Shown: positions 33,110 through 42,403 of the stretch, one piece after another
Position numbering within the stretch: the first letter of the stretch is position 1
Layout: every line of letters starts with the position of its first letter
NCBI RefSeq assembly: GCF_014203795.1
Contig: NZ_JACHJU010000001.1
Location: 1,798,001 to 1,862,000 of the forward strand
Source of the DNA: Streptosporangium album
GTDB lineage: Bacteria > Actinomycetota > Actinomycetes > Streptosporangiales > Streptosporangiaceae
DNA length: 64,000 bases
Direction: 5' to 3'
Translations under genes and position numbers: made by a program
The notes under the pieces: generated by a model
The model's input: only the letters and a program-made list of their open reading frames with translations
Database searches by the model: none
What the model was told of the DNA's origin: nothing

Positions 33110-33529
33110 ATGCGCGTCAATTGTGTGGGGGCGATCATCAGTGACGGCTCCGGCCGGCTGCTCCTCATCCGCCGTGGTCGCCCGCCCGGCAAGGGCCTCT
33201 GGACGGTCCCCGGCGGCCGGGTCGAGCCGGGCGAGTCGGACGCCGACGCGGTGGCCCGCGAGGTGCTGGAGGAGACCGGCCTGACGGTCACGGCGGGCCG
33301 TCTGGCCGGCGCCGTCGAGCGTCCGGGACCGGCCGGCGTCCTCTACGTGATCCGCGACTACCTGGCCGGCGTCTCCGGTGGCACGCTCGCCGCCGGGGAC
33401 GACGCCGCGGATGCCCGGTGGTTCACCGTCGACGAACTCGTACGGCTGCCGCTCTCCCCCGGCCTGCTGGACGCCCTCGTCGAATGGGCGGTCATCGAGC
33501 CGCGGTCAGGGTCGAGCGCCACAGCGTGA
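33110..33529 (+). CDS. NUDIX hydrolase
   Basis: A 139-residue NUDIX-fold pyrophosphohydrolase. The full box GX5EX7REUXEEXGU occurs from Gly36 to Leu58 (GRVEPGESD...REVLEETGL). Substrate class is probably a nucleotide derivative (MutT-like); it cannot be fixed from sequence. The last 38 nt overlap the convergent gene ending at 33492. The ATG at 33110 has a leaderless-type -10. Confidence 0.88.
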   Translation: MRVNCVGAIISDGSGRLLLIRRGRPPGKGLWTVPGGRVEPGESDADAVAREVLEETGLTVTAGRLAGAVERPGPAGVLYVIRDYLAGVSGGTLAAGDDAADARWFTVDELVRLPLSPGLLDALVEWAVIEPRSGSSATA

Positions 33530-36500
33530 GGTGGTCGGCGCTGTAGGTGGTGGACCTGCCCAGGGCCACCACCTGGCCGCCGGAGATCGCGACCGCGCCG
33601 AGCCACTGGGCGCCGTCGCCTCCCTGGGCGGGGGTGTGGGGCTGCCAGGACAGCCCGTCCTCGGAGGTCCATGCCACGCTGTCGCCCTCGCCCGGGCGCC
33701 CCTGCCAGCCGACCGCCACCACGCCCTCCGCGGTCGCGGCCAGGTCCTGTACGGCGGCCGCGCCGTCCGCGGGGAACCAGGAGAACTCCCAGGTCGAGCC
33801 GTTGTCGTCCGACACCGCGCTGAAGGCTCGGAGCCCGTCCCCGGTCTGCGCGGTGCCGGCGGCGACGATGTGCCCGCCGTACAGGACCGCATGCCGTAGT
33901 CCGGCCGACGTCGCCCCCGGTGGCAGGACCGGCTTCCGCGCGCTCCATTCGACCCCGTCGGCCGAGACCCAGACCACGCCGGTCTCCTGTTGCGCGCCGC
34001 CGGTCCCGCCGACGGCCACGTAGCCGGACGAGGTGGCCGAGACGTCGTGCAGCCGCACCCCGGCACCGGCGGGGAGCTTCCGGGCCTTGGTGTAGCGCTT
34101 CAGATCGGACGAGAACCACAGGACGGGGACGGTTCCGGCCGGCCCGCGGTCCTCACCGGCGATGACATAGCCGGACGGGCCCGCGGCGACCGCGTGGGGA
34201 GCGAGGAAGTAGTGCTCGGCGGCCGGGGCGAGCTGGTCCGGGGCCGGCACGTCGCGCCAGGTGGCGCCGTCCTGTGAGGTGACGAGCAGAGGTGAGGTGG
34301 AGGAGGCGTTGAGCATGGTGCTGCCCACGGCCAGCCAGCCCGCCCTGCCCTGCGCGACGTCGCCGAGCGACTGCCTCCACGGACCGCCGAGAATGCGCGC
34401 CGGGCCACCGGCCTTCCAGTTCTCACCGTCCGCGCTGGTCCAGATCCCCGCGTCGCCGGACGCCGCGCCCACGGCGACGAACATGCCTCCCCCCGCGCCC
34501 ACCCTGGCCGTCTCACGGGCGGCTCTGGTGAGGCCGTCGATCCCGTTCAGGGGGACCGGCCGGGCCTGTCCTCCCTTGGGCGCGGTGATGAGAACCAGAC
34601 GGTTGTCCACGTCGGCGGCGCGCTCGTCACCGCCGACGACGAGCGTTCCCCCGTCCGAGACCGCCAGCGCCCGAAGCGAGCCGGGCACCTGCCCGAGATC
34701 GGTCGTCATGCTCCAGTCGTGGCCGTCCTCGCTGGTGTAGACGGAGTAGCGCTCGAAGCCCGACTCGGTGACGGCGGCCACGCCGTCCGGAGAGGAGGCC
34801 AGACGCCTGACACCCGAGCCGTCGGGGGCCAGGCCGCCGATGGTGCCGCACCGGGACCAGTCGTCGCCCTGGGGCGAGCAGTAGACGGCGACGTCGCCCT
34901 TGTCGCTGCGCTGCTGGGTCGGGACGAGCACGAACCCGCCGGCCACCGCCGCCAGTGCGCCCGATTCGGGGCTGACGCCCGCCAGCACCGCGTCGGTCCG
35001 CAGCCAGGTCCTGCCTCCGTCGGCCGAACGCAGGACCACCGAGGAGGACCCGCCCTTGACCGGATCACCCAGCGCGACCACGGCGTCCCCCTTGGCGACC
35101 ACCGCCTTGAGGCCCCGGATCCTGTCCGGCGGATTGATCTCCCCGCTGTTCACCCTTTTCCAGTCCCGCCCGTCGGATGAGATCCACGCGACGGCTCCGG
35201 TGGCGCCGTCCGGGAGCATGGTCGTGCCCACCATCACGAAGCCCGAGGAGGTCCTGGCCAGATCCATGATCTTGTCTCCGGCCGAGAACGCGTCCAGCCC
35301 GCCGGAGTCCACCGCGTTCCAGCTGTAGCCGTCGGCGCTGGTCCACAGACCGTGTCCGGCGCCGAGGGGGTCGTTTCCCGCGGCCGACCAGCGGCCGTCA
35401 CCGCCCGCCACCAGGCCCACGGTGGTCGGTCCCGCCTCGTAGCCCACCGGGCCCGCCACCTTGCCCAGTTGCCAGGTCGCGCCCCCGTCCGGAGAGAACA
35501 GGAACAGCGGCCGGGGGACGGGGCTGGTGGTGTCGCTGCCGACGGCGACCATGGCGGAGCCCGCCGAGGCCACGGCGTTGAGCACCTGGCTCGACCCGTC
35601 TCCGCCGGCGTCGGGCCGTGGGACGAAGTTCGCGTCCCCGGAGCGCACCTCGTCGCCGACCAGCCGGAGGCCGGTGGTGAACGGCCCGCTCACCCACTCC
35701 CACAGCACCAGTCCGCCACCGACCGCGACGGTCAGGACCAGGACCATCAGGAACGGGATCACCAGGCCGCGGCCGCGTCTGCGCCTGGTCGGGCTGGAGC
35801 GGCGCACGGCCGAGGGCGCGGGGGCCGTCCGGTGGTGCCGTCCGCCGTTCGGCCCCCGCCGGCCGGGCGGGCCCTGGGCGACCAGCAGGTCCGGCCGGGT
35901 GGGCCGGCCCTCGGGTGGGCGCCCCACGCGGCGCACCGGCTCGAAGCCGTCCTGAGCAGGTGCGGCCGGCTCGGGCGCCGGTTCCGGCGTGGCGGGAGCC
36001 TGAGGTCCGGCCCGGGTCCCGTCGCCGGGCTCACGCGGCGGTCCGGGGGTGGCAGGGGCATCGGGCCGCCGCTCCTCCCGGGGCTCAGCCGGCTCCCCGG
36101 ACCCACGTGCGTCCCGAGATCCGCCCGGCTCCTCGAACTCAACCGGCTCCCGGGACCCGCGCGGCGGCCCGGAGGCGACGAGCAGATCCGGCCGGTCGGC
36201 CGTCCGCCGGCGCGGCGGGGCGTTACCGTCTCCGGGCTCGGGGGGCCGTCCATGCGCGGGCGGATGGGTGGGCGGGTCGGCGGGAGAAGAAGCGTAGGGC
36301 TGCGTGTGGGAGCGGCGTCGTTCGCCGCCCAGACCTTCGGGACGGGCCTGAGGGGGTTCGCTCCCGTCCGGGGTGGGTGAGGCGAACGGAGGGAGCATCC
36401 ACGGGGAGGCCAGCGGGAGCCCCCGGAGGCCGTCGTCGGAGGGTCCGGGAGGGGCGTGCTGGATCGTGGGAGGCTCCTGGGGCTCGGCTGCGGGTGCAGC

Positions 36501-36635
36501 GTCGCCGCGGACACCGCCGTCGTCCGCCGGCCACTCTCGCGAGCGCGGGTCGTGAGGGCCCGGGGCCACGCTCAGCACCTCCTGTAGGAAGCCCGGTTTG
36601 CGCCCGGGGCCACCACCCCGGATCGTTCCAGTCAT
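33492..36635 (-). CDS. large membrane protein with extracytoplasmic BNR/beta-propeller repeats
   Basis: About 1047 residues. An N-terminal Pro/Arg/Glu-rich, probably disordered cytoplasmic part of about 290 residues, one membrane helix (GLVIPFLMVLVLTVAVGGGL), then some 720 residues of repeats of sialidase/BNR type: S.DG..W motifs such as SPDGGATW, SADGYSW and SEDGLSW recur about every 45-60 residues. The fold is probably one or two beta-propellers outside the cell. No sialidase catalytic residues could be assigned. ATG 36635 is taken; a TTG at 36656 is possible. Confidence 0.75.
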   Translation of the reverse strand: MTGTIRGGGPGRKPGFLQEVLSVAPGPHDPRSREWPADDGGVRGDAAPAAEPQEPPTIQHAPPGPSDDGLRGLPLASPWMLPPFASPTPDGSEPPQARPEGLGGERRRSHTQPYASSPADPPTHPPAHGRPPEPGDGNAPPRRRTADRPDLLVASGPPRGSREPVEFEEPGGSRDARGSGEPAEPREERRPDAPATPGPPREPGDGTRAGPQAPATPEPAPEPAAPAQDGFEPVRRVGRPPEGRPTRPDLLVAQGPPGRRGPNGGRHHRTAPAPSAVRRSSPTRRRRGRGLVIPFLMVLVLTVAVGGGLVLWEWVSGPFTTGLRLVGDEVRSGDANFVPRPDAGGDGSSQVLNAVASAGSAMVAVGSDTTSPVPRPLFLFSPDGGATWQLGKVAGPVGYEAGPTTVGLVAGGDGRWSAAGNDPLGAGHGLWTSADGYSWNAVDSGGLDAFSAGDKIMDLARTSSGFVMVGTTMLPDGATGAVAWISSDGRDWKRVNSGEINPPDRIRGLKAVVAKGDAVVALGDPVKGGSSSVVLRSADGGRTWLRTDAVLAGVSPESGALAAVAGGFVLVPTQQRSDKGDVAVYCSPQGDDWSRCGTIGGLAPDGSGVRRLASSPDGVAAVTESGFERYSVYTSEDGHDWSMTTDLGQVPGSLRALAVSDGGTLVVGGDERAADVDNRLVLITAPKGGQARPVPLNGIDGLTRAARETARVGAGGGMFVAVGAASGDAGIWTSADGENWKAGGPARILGGPWRQSLGDVAQGRAGWLAVGSTMLNASSTSPLLVTSQDGATWRDVPAPDQLAPAAEHYFLAPHAVAAGPSGYVIAGEDRGPAGTVPVLWFSSDLKRYTKARKLPAGAGVRLHDVSATSSGYVAVGGTGGAQQETGVVWVSADGVEWSARKPVLPPGATSAGLRHAVLYGGHIVAAGTAQTGDGLRAFSAVSDDNGSTWEFSWFPADGAAAVQDLAATAEGVVAVGWQGRPGEGDSVAWTSEDGLSWQPHTPAQGGDGAQWLGAVAISGGQVVALGRSTTYSADHLTLWRSTLTAAR

Positions 36636-36821
36636 CTCCGTGACACTCTGCCGCAACCCCCTATGGGAGCGGCAAATCGCACGTGACCCTACTCCTACCC
36701 TGTTCCGTCGAAACGATCACCTCCGGCGGCCGGGCGACCGAAGCCCGGCCATACACAGTCCAGAGCAACACGTCGGAGCTTCGATGACGAGACCTCTCTA
36801 GTCAGATTTATTAATGCCACG

Positions 36822-36855
36822 CCGGAATTATCACTATTTGCCCTCATAATTCCGG
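36822..36855. repeat. AT-rich inverted repeat
   Basis: CCGGAATTAT (36822-36831) and ATAATTCCGG (36846-36855) are perfect complements around 14 nt. It stands out in GC-rich DNA and marks the edge of a gene fragment. The segment 36657-36821 shows no gene. Confidence 0.6.
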
Positions 36856-37066
36856 TACTGCCGGCCAGATCGACGGCCCACTCGCCGCTGGGCCGCTCCT
36901 CTACGGTGTGCTCACCGCGAAGGCGCCGGCGCTGCCCCGGCAGGGGCTGCCCGGCTGGGGCCCGCCGGTGCTCGGCGGGCTGACCTTCACCGCACCGGCC
37001 GGGCTCTGGCCCACCTCGGCGCTGTGGTTCTCCACCGCGATCGGGGTCACGCCGTGGGCGGGGTGA
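36856..37066 (+). pseudogene. orphan C-terminal fragment of an unidentified gene
   Basis: The plus strand has an open frame without a start, containing GPLLYGVLTAKAPALP, LTFTAPAGLWPTSALWF and STAIGVTPWAG before a stop at 37064-37066. It looks like the end of a hydrophobic protein. The fragment begins at the AT-rich inverted repeat. It could also be chance coding potential. Confidence 0.3.
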
Positions 37067-37988
37067 AGGCGGTGGTGCGCCCGAGTCCCGCCGCCCTGCC
37101 CTTGGCCGCCACCACCAGCGCCATCTTCCTGGACGCCTCGTCGATCATCTCGTCGCCGAGCATGACCGCGCCGCGCTTCTCGACCGTCGTGGAGTAGTCG
37201 TACGCGTCGAGGATCAGCTCGGCGTGGTCGTAGTCCTCCTGAGAGGGCGAGAACACCTCGTTGGCGGCCTCCACCTGACTCGGGTGGAGCACCCACTTGC
37301 CGTCGAAGCCGAGCGCCGCGGCCCGCCGGGCCACCCGGCGGTAGCCGTCCAGGTCCTTGATCGCCAGGTACGGGCCGTCGATGGCCTGCAGACCGTGCAT
37401 GCGGGCGGCCATCAGGATGCGCATCAGGATGTAGTGGTAGGCGTCGCCCTCGGTGTAGCCGGGGGGCTGCTCGCCGACCACCAGGGTCCGCATGTTGATC
37501 GAGGCCATGAAGTCGGCGGGACCGAAGACCAGCGCCTCCAGCCGCCGGGACGAGCCGCCGATGGCGTCCACGTTGACCAGGCCCCGGGCGCTCTCGATCT
37601 GGGCCTCGACGCCGATCCTGCCGACCGGGAGGCCGTTGGCCTTCTCGATCTGGGTGAGCAGCGTGTCGAGCCAGATCACCTGGGCCGGGTCCTCCACCTT
37701 GGGCAGCATCAGGCAGTCGAGGAACTCCCCGGCGCCCTCCACGACCTCGATGACGTCCCGGTAGGTCCACTGCGTGCTCAGGTCGTTGACCCGCACGACC
37801 CTCGTCCTGCCCGACCAGTCGCCCTCGCGCAGGGCCGCCACGATGTTCTTGCGCGCCCCCTCCTTGGCGAGCGGGGCGACGGAGTCCTCCAGGTCGAGGA
37901 AGACCTCGTCGGCGGGCAGGCCCTGAGCCTTCTCCAGGAAGCGGGGGTTGCTGCCGGGCACCGCCAGGCACGAACGTCGCGAGCGCAT
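37047..37988 (-). CDS. CitE-like CoA ester lyase (HpcH/HpaI aldolase family)
   Basis: A 313-residue TIM-barrel protein. It starts MRSRRSCLAVPGSNPRF and keeps the metal-binding glutamate and aspartate of citrate lyase beta/malyl-CoA lyase proteins (DLEDSV, IEAQIESA-like VEAQIESARG, FGPADFMASI). The expected chemistry is reversible cleavage of 3-hydroxyacyl- or malyl-type CoA esters. Its length fits malyl-CoA/beta-methylmalyl-CoA lyases, but the exact substrate is not set by sequence. TAGCGT lies 6 nt before the ATG. Confidence 0.85.
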   Translation of the reverse strand: MRSRRSCLAVPGSNPRFLEKAQGLPADEVFLDLEDSVAPLAKEGARKNIVAALREGDWSGRTRVVRVNDLSTQWTYRDVIEVVEGAGEFLDCLMLPKVEDPAQVIWLDTLLTQIEKANGLPVGRIGVEAQIESARGLVNVDAIGGSSRRLEALVFGPADFMASINMRTLVVGEQPPGYTEGDAYHYILMRILMAARMHGLQAIDGPYLAIKDLDGYRRVARRAAALGFDGKWVLHPSQVEAANEVFSPSQEDYDHAELILDAYDYSTTVEKRGAVMLGDEMIDEASRKMALVVAAKGRAAGLGRTTAFTPPTA

Positions 37989-37994
37989 GGGCCC

Positions 37995-38000
37995 ACGCTA
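37995..38000 (-). promoter_or_regulatory. putative leaderless -10 box
   Basis: TAGCGT (minus strand) ends 6 nt before the ATG at 37988. Confidence 0.45.
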
Positions 38001-38147
38001 GCGGCCGCCGCGCCCCGCGTGATGGGCCGGGCCGTTCTATGGCCCCTATACAAAGAGCACGGCCTGTTCTTGGCACCGATCTCGTACGACTCTTGTCTCA
38101 GGCATCCCAACAATAGAGAGTACGCATTGGTAAGGGAGATTTTTACG

Positions 38148-38717
38148 ATGGCAAACGCTTCCTCGGTGGCCCGGCCCGCCGTCCTGTCCGACCTCATCCC
38201 CGGTTCCCGCGTCCGCGACGTCGCGCTCGTCGTCGGCGGCGCCGCCCTGACCGGCCTGGCCGCGCAGCTCACCTTCCCCATGTGGCCCGTCCCGGTCACC
38301 GGCCAGACCTTCGCGGTCGTGCTGGTGGGCGCGGCGCTGGGGATGAACCGCGCGGTGCTGAGCATGGCGCTCTACATGCTCGTCGGCATCGCGGGCGTCC
38401 CGTGGTTCCAGGGCGGCACCTCGGGCTTCGGCGGTGCCACCTTCGGCTACGTCATCGGCTTCATCGCCGCCGCCGCCATCGTCGGCAAGCTCGCCGAGCG
38501 CGGCGGCGACCGCACCGTCCTGCGCACGGTCGGCACGATGGTCCTCGGCAACCTGACGATCTACGCCTTCGGCCTGCCGGTCCTCATGGCCGTCACCGGG
38601 CTGGACCTCGGCAAGGCGCTCGCCGCAGGGGTGATCCCCTTCCTGGCCGGCGACGCCCTCAAGATCGCGGTCGCGGCCGGTCTGCTGCCGGCGGCGTGGA
38701 AGCTCTCCCGCCGCTGA
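38148..38717 (+). CDS. bioY: biotin transporter BioY
   Basis: A 189-residue integral membrane protein with about six helices, the S component of an ECF-type biotin importer. FPMWPVPVTGQTFAV and the GVPWFQGGTSGFGG loop are BioY signatures. No ATPase or T-component gene is adjacent, so it uses a shared module or works alone. AAGGGAG lies upstream of the ATG. It is divergent from the lyase gene. Confidence 0.92.
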   Translation: MANASSVARPAVLSDLIPGSRVRDVALVVGGAALTGLAAQLTFPMWPVPVTGQTFAVVLVGAALGMNRAVLSMALYMLVGIAGVPWFQGGTSGFGGATFGYVIGFIAAAAIVGKLAERGGDRTVLRTVGTMVLGNLTIYAFGLPVLMAVTGLDLGKALAAGVIPFLAGDALKIAVAAGLLPAAWKLSRR

Positions 38718-38770
38718 CCCCTCACGTCACGTACGGCCCGCGCTTTCCGGCCGATCGGAGGCGCAGGCCG

Positions 38771-38776
38771 TACATT
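38771..38776 (+). promoter_or_regulatory. putative leaderless -10 box
   Basis: TACATT ends 6 nt before the ATG at 38783. Confidence 0.45.
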
Positions 38777-38782
38777 CGTCTC

Positions 38783-39148
38783 ATGGGTGTGATCGAAGAG
38801 GGCGCCAAGAAGTCGGGGGTCCTGTGGCTGTCGCTGGACCGGCCCCGGCTGGCCTGGCACGCGTGGCACGACGGGGCGATCTACGTGGTCACCGGCGGCG
38901 GCGAGCAGCCGTTGCCCGGTCTGGCGGAGCGCGGCGAGGTCCAGGTGACGCTGCGGAGCAAGGACAACGGGGGGCGGCTGATCGCCTTCGACGCCACCGT
39001 CGAGGTGGTCGACCAGGCGGAGTCCGCCGACGCGGTGGCCGCGCTGGCCAAGGAGCGGCTCAACGCCGTCGACAGCGCGGGCCTGGTGGAACGCTGGGCC
39101 GCCCGGTCGCAGGTGGTACGGCTCACGCCACGGGAATCGGCTCCATGA
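38783..39148 (+). CDS. small split-barrel (pyridoxamine 5'-phosphate oxidase-like) protein
   Basis: A 121-residue beta-rich protein: GVLWLSLDRPRLAWHAW, DGAIYVVTGGGEQPLPGL and VQVTLRSKDNGGRLIAF fit the flavin/F420-binding split-barrel fold. The assignment is by pattern only. The 3' end overlaps the convergent transporter gene by 26 nt. Confidence 0.6.
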   Translation: MGVIEEGAKKSGVLWLSLDRPRLAWHAWHDGAIYVVTGGGEQPLPGLAERGEVQVTLRSKDNGGRLIAFDATVEVVDQAESADAVAALAKERLNAVDSAGLVERWAARSQVVRLTPRESAP

Positions 39149-40067
39149 CCTCCGCCACGGCGTGCGGCAGGCCCGCCGTGGCCCGCTGGGCCAGGTAGGC
39201 GCCGGACAGGACGACGAGGCCGCCGACGATCTGGAAGGGGCCGAGCCCCTCCCCCACCAGGAGCCAGGCGATCACCGCTCCGGCGATGACCTCCAGCGAG
39301 GCCACCGTGGAGCCGATCGCGGCCGACAGGCGGCGGACCGCGGTGACGCCGAGGATGTAGGCCACGACGGTGGCGATCACGATCATCCAGGCCGCGGCCA
39401 CGAGCGCCGGCAGCGCGTGGCCGCCTTCGGGGGCCACGGTCTCGGTGAACGCCTCCCACGGGATGTCCCAGGGCCGGGAGATCGGGGTGAGCACCACGGC
39501 CGCGCCCAGCAGGCCCCAGGCGATCAGGCCCAGCGGGTCGACGTCTTCGCCGAATCCGTCGCTGAGCAGGAAGTATCCGGCGCAGCAGACCGCGGCTCCG
39601 AAGGCGAGCAGCAGACCCACCGGATCCAGGGCCAGGCCCGACCAGACCTCGACCACGATGCCGAGCCCGAGCACCGCGACCACGGCGCCGGCGAAGGCCG
39701 CGCGCGGCAGCCGTACTCGCCGGACGAACCGCACCCAGAGCACGACCAGCACCGGCGAGGTGAACTCGATCAGCAGGGTGACGCCCACCGGCAGCCGGGT
39801 GATCGCCGCGAAGTACAGCGCCTGCACGCCCGCCACCGCGACCACGGCGTAGGCCAGGAAGAAGGGCAGCCGCGAGCGCGGGATGCGCAGCGCCCGGGGC
39901 CTGACGGCCGCGAGGACGCCGACGAGCAGCAGCCCGGCGCCCGCCATCCGCACCCAGACGGCCTCCAGCGGAGCGAGCCCCGCGACGGCCAGGTATTTGG
40001 CCATCGGACCGGAGAAAGCGAAACACCAGGACGACGCGAACGCGATCAGCAGACCGGCACGCCTCAT
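39123..40067 (-). CDS. EamA/DMT-superfamily transporter
   Basis: A 314-residue membrane protein with ten predicted helices in two EamA repeats. Members export or import small metabolites; the substrate is unknown. AGGGTGG lies before the ATG. No partner gene. Confidence 0.85.
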   Translation of the reverse strand: MRRAGLLIAFASSWCFAFSGPMAKYLAVAGLAPLEAVWVRMAGAGLLLVGVLAAVRPRALRIPRSRLPFFLAYAVVAVAGVQALYFAAITRLPVGVTLLIEFTSPVLVVLWVRFVRRVRLPRAAFAGAVVAVLGLGIVVEVWSGLALDPVGLLLAFGAAVCCAGYFLLSDGFGEDVDPLGLIAWGLLGAAVVLTPISRPWDIPWEAFTETVAPEGGHALPALVAAAWMIVIATVVAYILGVTAVRRLSAAIGSTVASLEVIAGAVIAWLLVGEGLGPFQIVGGLVVLSGAYLAQRATAGLPHAVAEVMEPIPVA

Positions 40068-40186
40068 GAGACACCACCCTGTAATTACCGTTTAAGCATT
40101 TTGATGCTGTCATGACAGGGCAGATCAGGGCAAGAGGGCGTCCGAAATGTGAGAGTGCCTTGAACCGGCGATCCCGTGACGCCGCC

Positions 40187-40192
40187 TACTCT
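40187..40192 (+). promoter_or_regulatory. putative leaderless -10 box
   Basis: TACTCT ends 6 nt before the GTG at 40199. Confidence 0.45.
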
Positions 40193-40198
40193 TCAAGA

Positions 40199-41440
40199 GT
40201 GAAGATCTTCATCGCCCGGCTCGCCGGGACTCCGGTCTTCGACCCGGCCGGTGACCGGATCGGGCGCGTGCGCGACGTCGTGGTGGCCATCGCCGGCACC
40301 GCGCCGCCACGCGTGCACGGGCTGGTCGTCGAGGTCCAGCCGCGGCGCCGGATCTTCCTGCCCATCACCCGGGTCCGGGGCATCGAGATCGGGGCGGTCG
40401 TCTTCAGCGGCCAGATCAACGTGCGCCGGTTCGAGCAGCGGGCGACGGAGAACCTGGCCATCGGCGAGATGCTCGATCTCGTGGTGGAGGTCGACGGCGA
40501 GCGGATGACGGTCCTGGACCTGGCCATGGAGGAGAACGCCCGCGCCGAGTGGATGATCACCAAGGTGGCGGTGACCAAGGGCGGTCCACGTCTGGGACTG
40601 CGGCGGCGCGGGCCGACCAAGATCGTGGACTGGTCCGAGGTCAAGGGCTTCGGCGCGGTGCAGAAGGACCAGGGAGCGGCCAACCTGCTGGTCGCCTTCG
40701 AGACGATGCGCGCCGCCGACCTGGCCAGCGCACTGCACGAACTGCCGGACAAGCGGCGCGCCGAGGTGGCCGCGGCCCTCGACGACGTACGGCTGGCCGA
40801 CGTGCTCGAAGAACTGCCCGAACGCGACCAGATCGGCATCATGAGCCGGCTGTCACCGGGCAGGGCCGCCGACGTGCTGGAGGAGATGAACCCCGACGAC
40901 GCGGCCGACCTGCTCCAGGACCTGCCGGCCGAGCAGGCCGAGGCGCTGATGGCGCTGATGGAGCCGGAGGAGGCCGCGTCGGTGCGGCGGCTGCTGGTCT
41001 ATCCGGAGAACACCGCGGGCGGCATCATGACGAGCGAGCCCGTGGTGCTCCCCCCCAACGCCACGGTCGCCGAGGCCCTGGCGCACATCCGCCAGCGGGA
41101 CGTCACCCCGACGGTGGCCGCGCAGGTCTACGTGGCGCGACAGCCCATCGAGACGCCCACCGGCCGCTACCTCGGCCTCGCCCACTTCCAGCGGCTGCTG
41201 CGCGAGCCGCCGTCCGCCCTGCTCGGCGGCATCATGGACATCTCCATCGACCCGATCAAGCCCGATTTCACCCTGCACCAGGTGACCTACTACCTGGCCA
41301 CCTACAACCTGATGGCGGCCCCCGTGGTGGACGAGGTCGGCCGGCTGGTCGGCGCCGTCACCGTGGACGACGTGCTCGACCACCTCCTCCCCGACGACTG
41401 GCGGGAACAGGACCACGGGGCGGGACCCGGCCATGACTGA
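40199..41440 (+). CDS. MgtE N-terminal/CBS-domain protein with PRC-barrel-like start
   Basis: A 413-residue soluble protein. Residues 1 to about 160 look like PRC-barrel modules (GTPVFDPAGDRIGRVRDV), followed by helical MgtE_N repeats (ALHELPDKRRAEVAAAL, MNPDDAADLLQDLP) and a CBS pair (TAGGIMTSEPVVL; APVVDEVGRLVGAVTV). The MgtE transport domain is absent, so it is probably a Mg2+- or nucleotide-sensing regulator. The stop overlaps the next start (8 nt), linking it to the DUF1003 membrane protein. M. tuberculosis has the same kind of gene in this position (Rv1232c). Confidence 0.83.
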   Translation: MKIFIARLAGTPVFDPAGDRIGRVRDVVVAIAGTAPPRVHGLVVEVQPRRRIFLPITRVRGIEIGAVVFSGQINVRRFEQRATENLAIGEMLDLVVEVDGERMTVLDLAMEENARAEWMITKVAVTKGGPRLGLRRRGPTKIVDWSEVKGFGAVQKDQGAANLLVAFETMRAADLASALHELPDKRRAEVAAALDDVRLADVLEELPERDQIGIMSRLSPGRAADVLEEMNPDDAADLLQDLPAEQAEALMALMEPEEAASVRRLLVYPENTAGGIMTSEPVVLPPNATVAEALAHIRQRDVTPTVAAQVYVARQPIETPTGRYLGLAHFQRLLREPPSALLGGIMDISIDPIKPDFTLHQVTYYLATYNLMAAPVVDEVGRLVGAVTVDDVLDHLLPDDWREQDHGAGPGHD

Positions 41441-41924
41441 ACGGCTCGACCAGCCCAGGCAGCAGGGGCTGCGGCTGCGCCCGCACTACGATCCGGAGGC
41501 CTTCGGGCGGCTGTCGGAACAGATCGCCCGGTTCCTCGGTACGGCCAGGTTCCTGGTCTACATGACCGTCTTCGTGGCGGTCTGGGGTCTGTGGAACGCC
41601 TTCGGCCCGGAGAGCCTGCGCTTCGACCCCTACCCGTTCATCTTCCTCACGCTGATCCTGTCGCTCCAGGCGTCCTACGCCGCGCCGCTGATCCTGCTGG
41701 CCCAGAACCGGCAGGACGACCGGGACCGGATCCAGAACGAGCTCGACCGCGGCGCGGCCGACCGGAACCAGGCCGACGTCGAGTATCTGACCCGGGAGAT
41801 CGCATCCCTGCGCATCGCGCTCGGCGAGGTGGCCACCCGTGACTACATCCGCTCGGAGTTCCAGCGCCTGCAGGAGGATCTCCGGGAGGAGGCATGCCCG
41901 CCCCGTCAGGGGGAGAGCTGTTAG
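41433..41924 (+). CDS. DUF1003 membrane protein
   Basis: A 163-residue protein with two membrane helices (FLVYMTVFVAVWGLWNAF and FIFLTLILSLQASYAAPLIL) followed by a charged helix with QNRQDDRDR, typical of DUF1003. Function unknown. Co-translated with the MgtE_N/CBS gene through an 8-nt overlap, suggesting that the two act together. Confidence 0.87.
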   Translation: MTERLDQPRQQGLRLRPHYDPEAFGRLSEQIARFLGTARFLVYMTVFVAVWGLWNAFGPESLRFDPYPFIFLTLILSLQASYAAPLILLAQNRQDDRDRIQNELDRGAADRNQADVEYLTREIASLRIALGEVATRDYIRSEFQRLQEDLREEACPPRQGESC

Positions 41925-42391
41925 GGCGTCCGCTCGGGGGAGAGCGCGTTCAGCATCGCGGCGCACCGGCGCAGCTCGTCGGTGTCGAGGATGTCCGGGA
42001 ACTGGGCGCGGACACCGCGCAGATAGGTGGGGGTGGCCTCGGCCAGCCGTACGGCGCCGTCGTCGGTGAGGACCGCGAACAGGCCACGCGCGTCGCTGGG
42101 GCAGGCCTCCCGTCCGACCAGGCCCTCACGCTGGAGGCGGTCGACGAGACGGGTCAGGCCGCTGCGCGACAGGAACACCCGGTCGGCGAGGTCGTTCATC
42201 CGCAGCCGCCGGTCAGGCGACTCCGACAGCTGTGTGAGCACGTCGTAGGAGGCCAGCGCCAGGTCGTGCTCGACCAGCAGGTCGGCCTCCAGCGCACGGG
42301 TGATGCGCACCTGGGCCCGCTGGAGCATCCGCCAGACCGCCAGCTCCTCCGAACCGACGGCCTCTCTTGGCTCGCCCGCCATCAGAGTCAC
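41921..42391 (-). CDS. MarR-family transcriptional regulator
   Basis: A 156-residue winged-helix regulator: DVLTQLSESPDRRLRMNDLADRV, SRSGLTRLVDRLQREGLV recognition region and a wing near CPSDARGLFAVLT. The target is unknown. The GTG at 42391 has a -10 box 6 nt upstream. Ends overlap the convergent DUF1003 gene by 4 nt. Confidence 0.86.
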   Translation of the reverse strand: MTLMAGEPREAVGSEELAVWRMLQRAQVRITRALEADLLVEHDLALASYDVLTQLSESPDRRLRMNDLADRVFLSRSGLTRLVDRLQREGLVGREACPSDARGLFAVLTDDGAVRLAEATPTYLRGVRAQFPDILDTDELRRCAAMLNALSPERTP

Positions 42392-42397
42392 GGAGTA

Positions 42398-42403
42398 ACC
42401 TTA
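42398..42403 (-). promoter_or_regulatory. putative leaderless -10 box
   Basis: TAAGGT (minus strand) ends 6 nt before the GTG at 42391. Confidence 0.42.
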
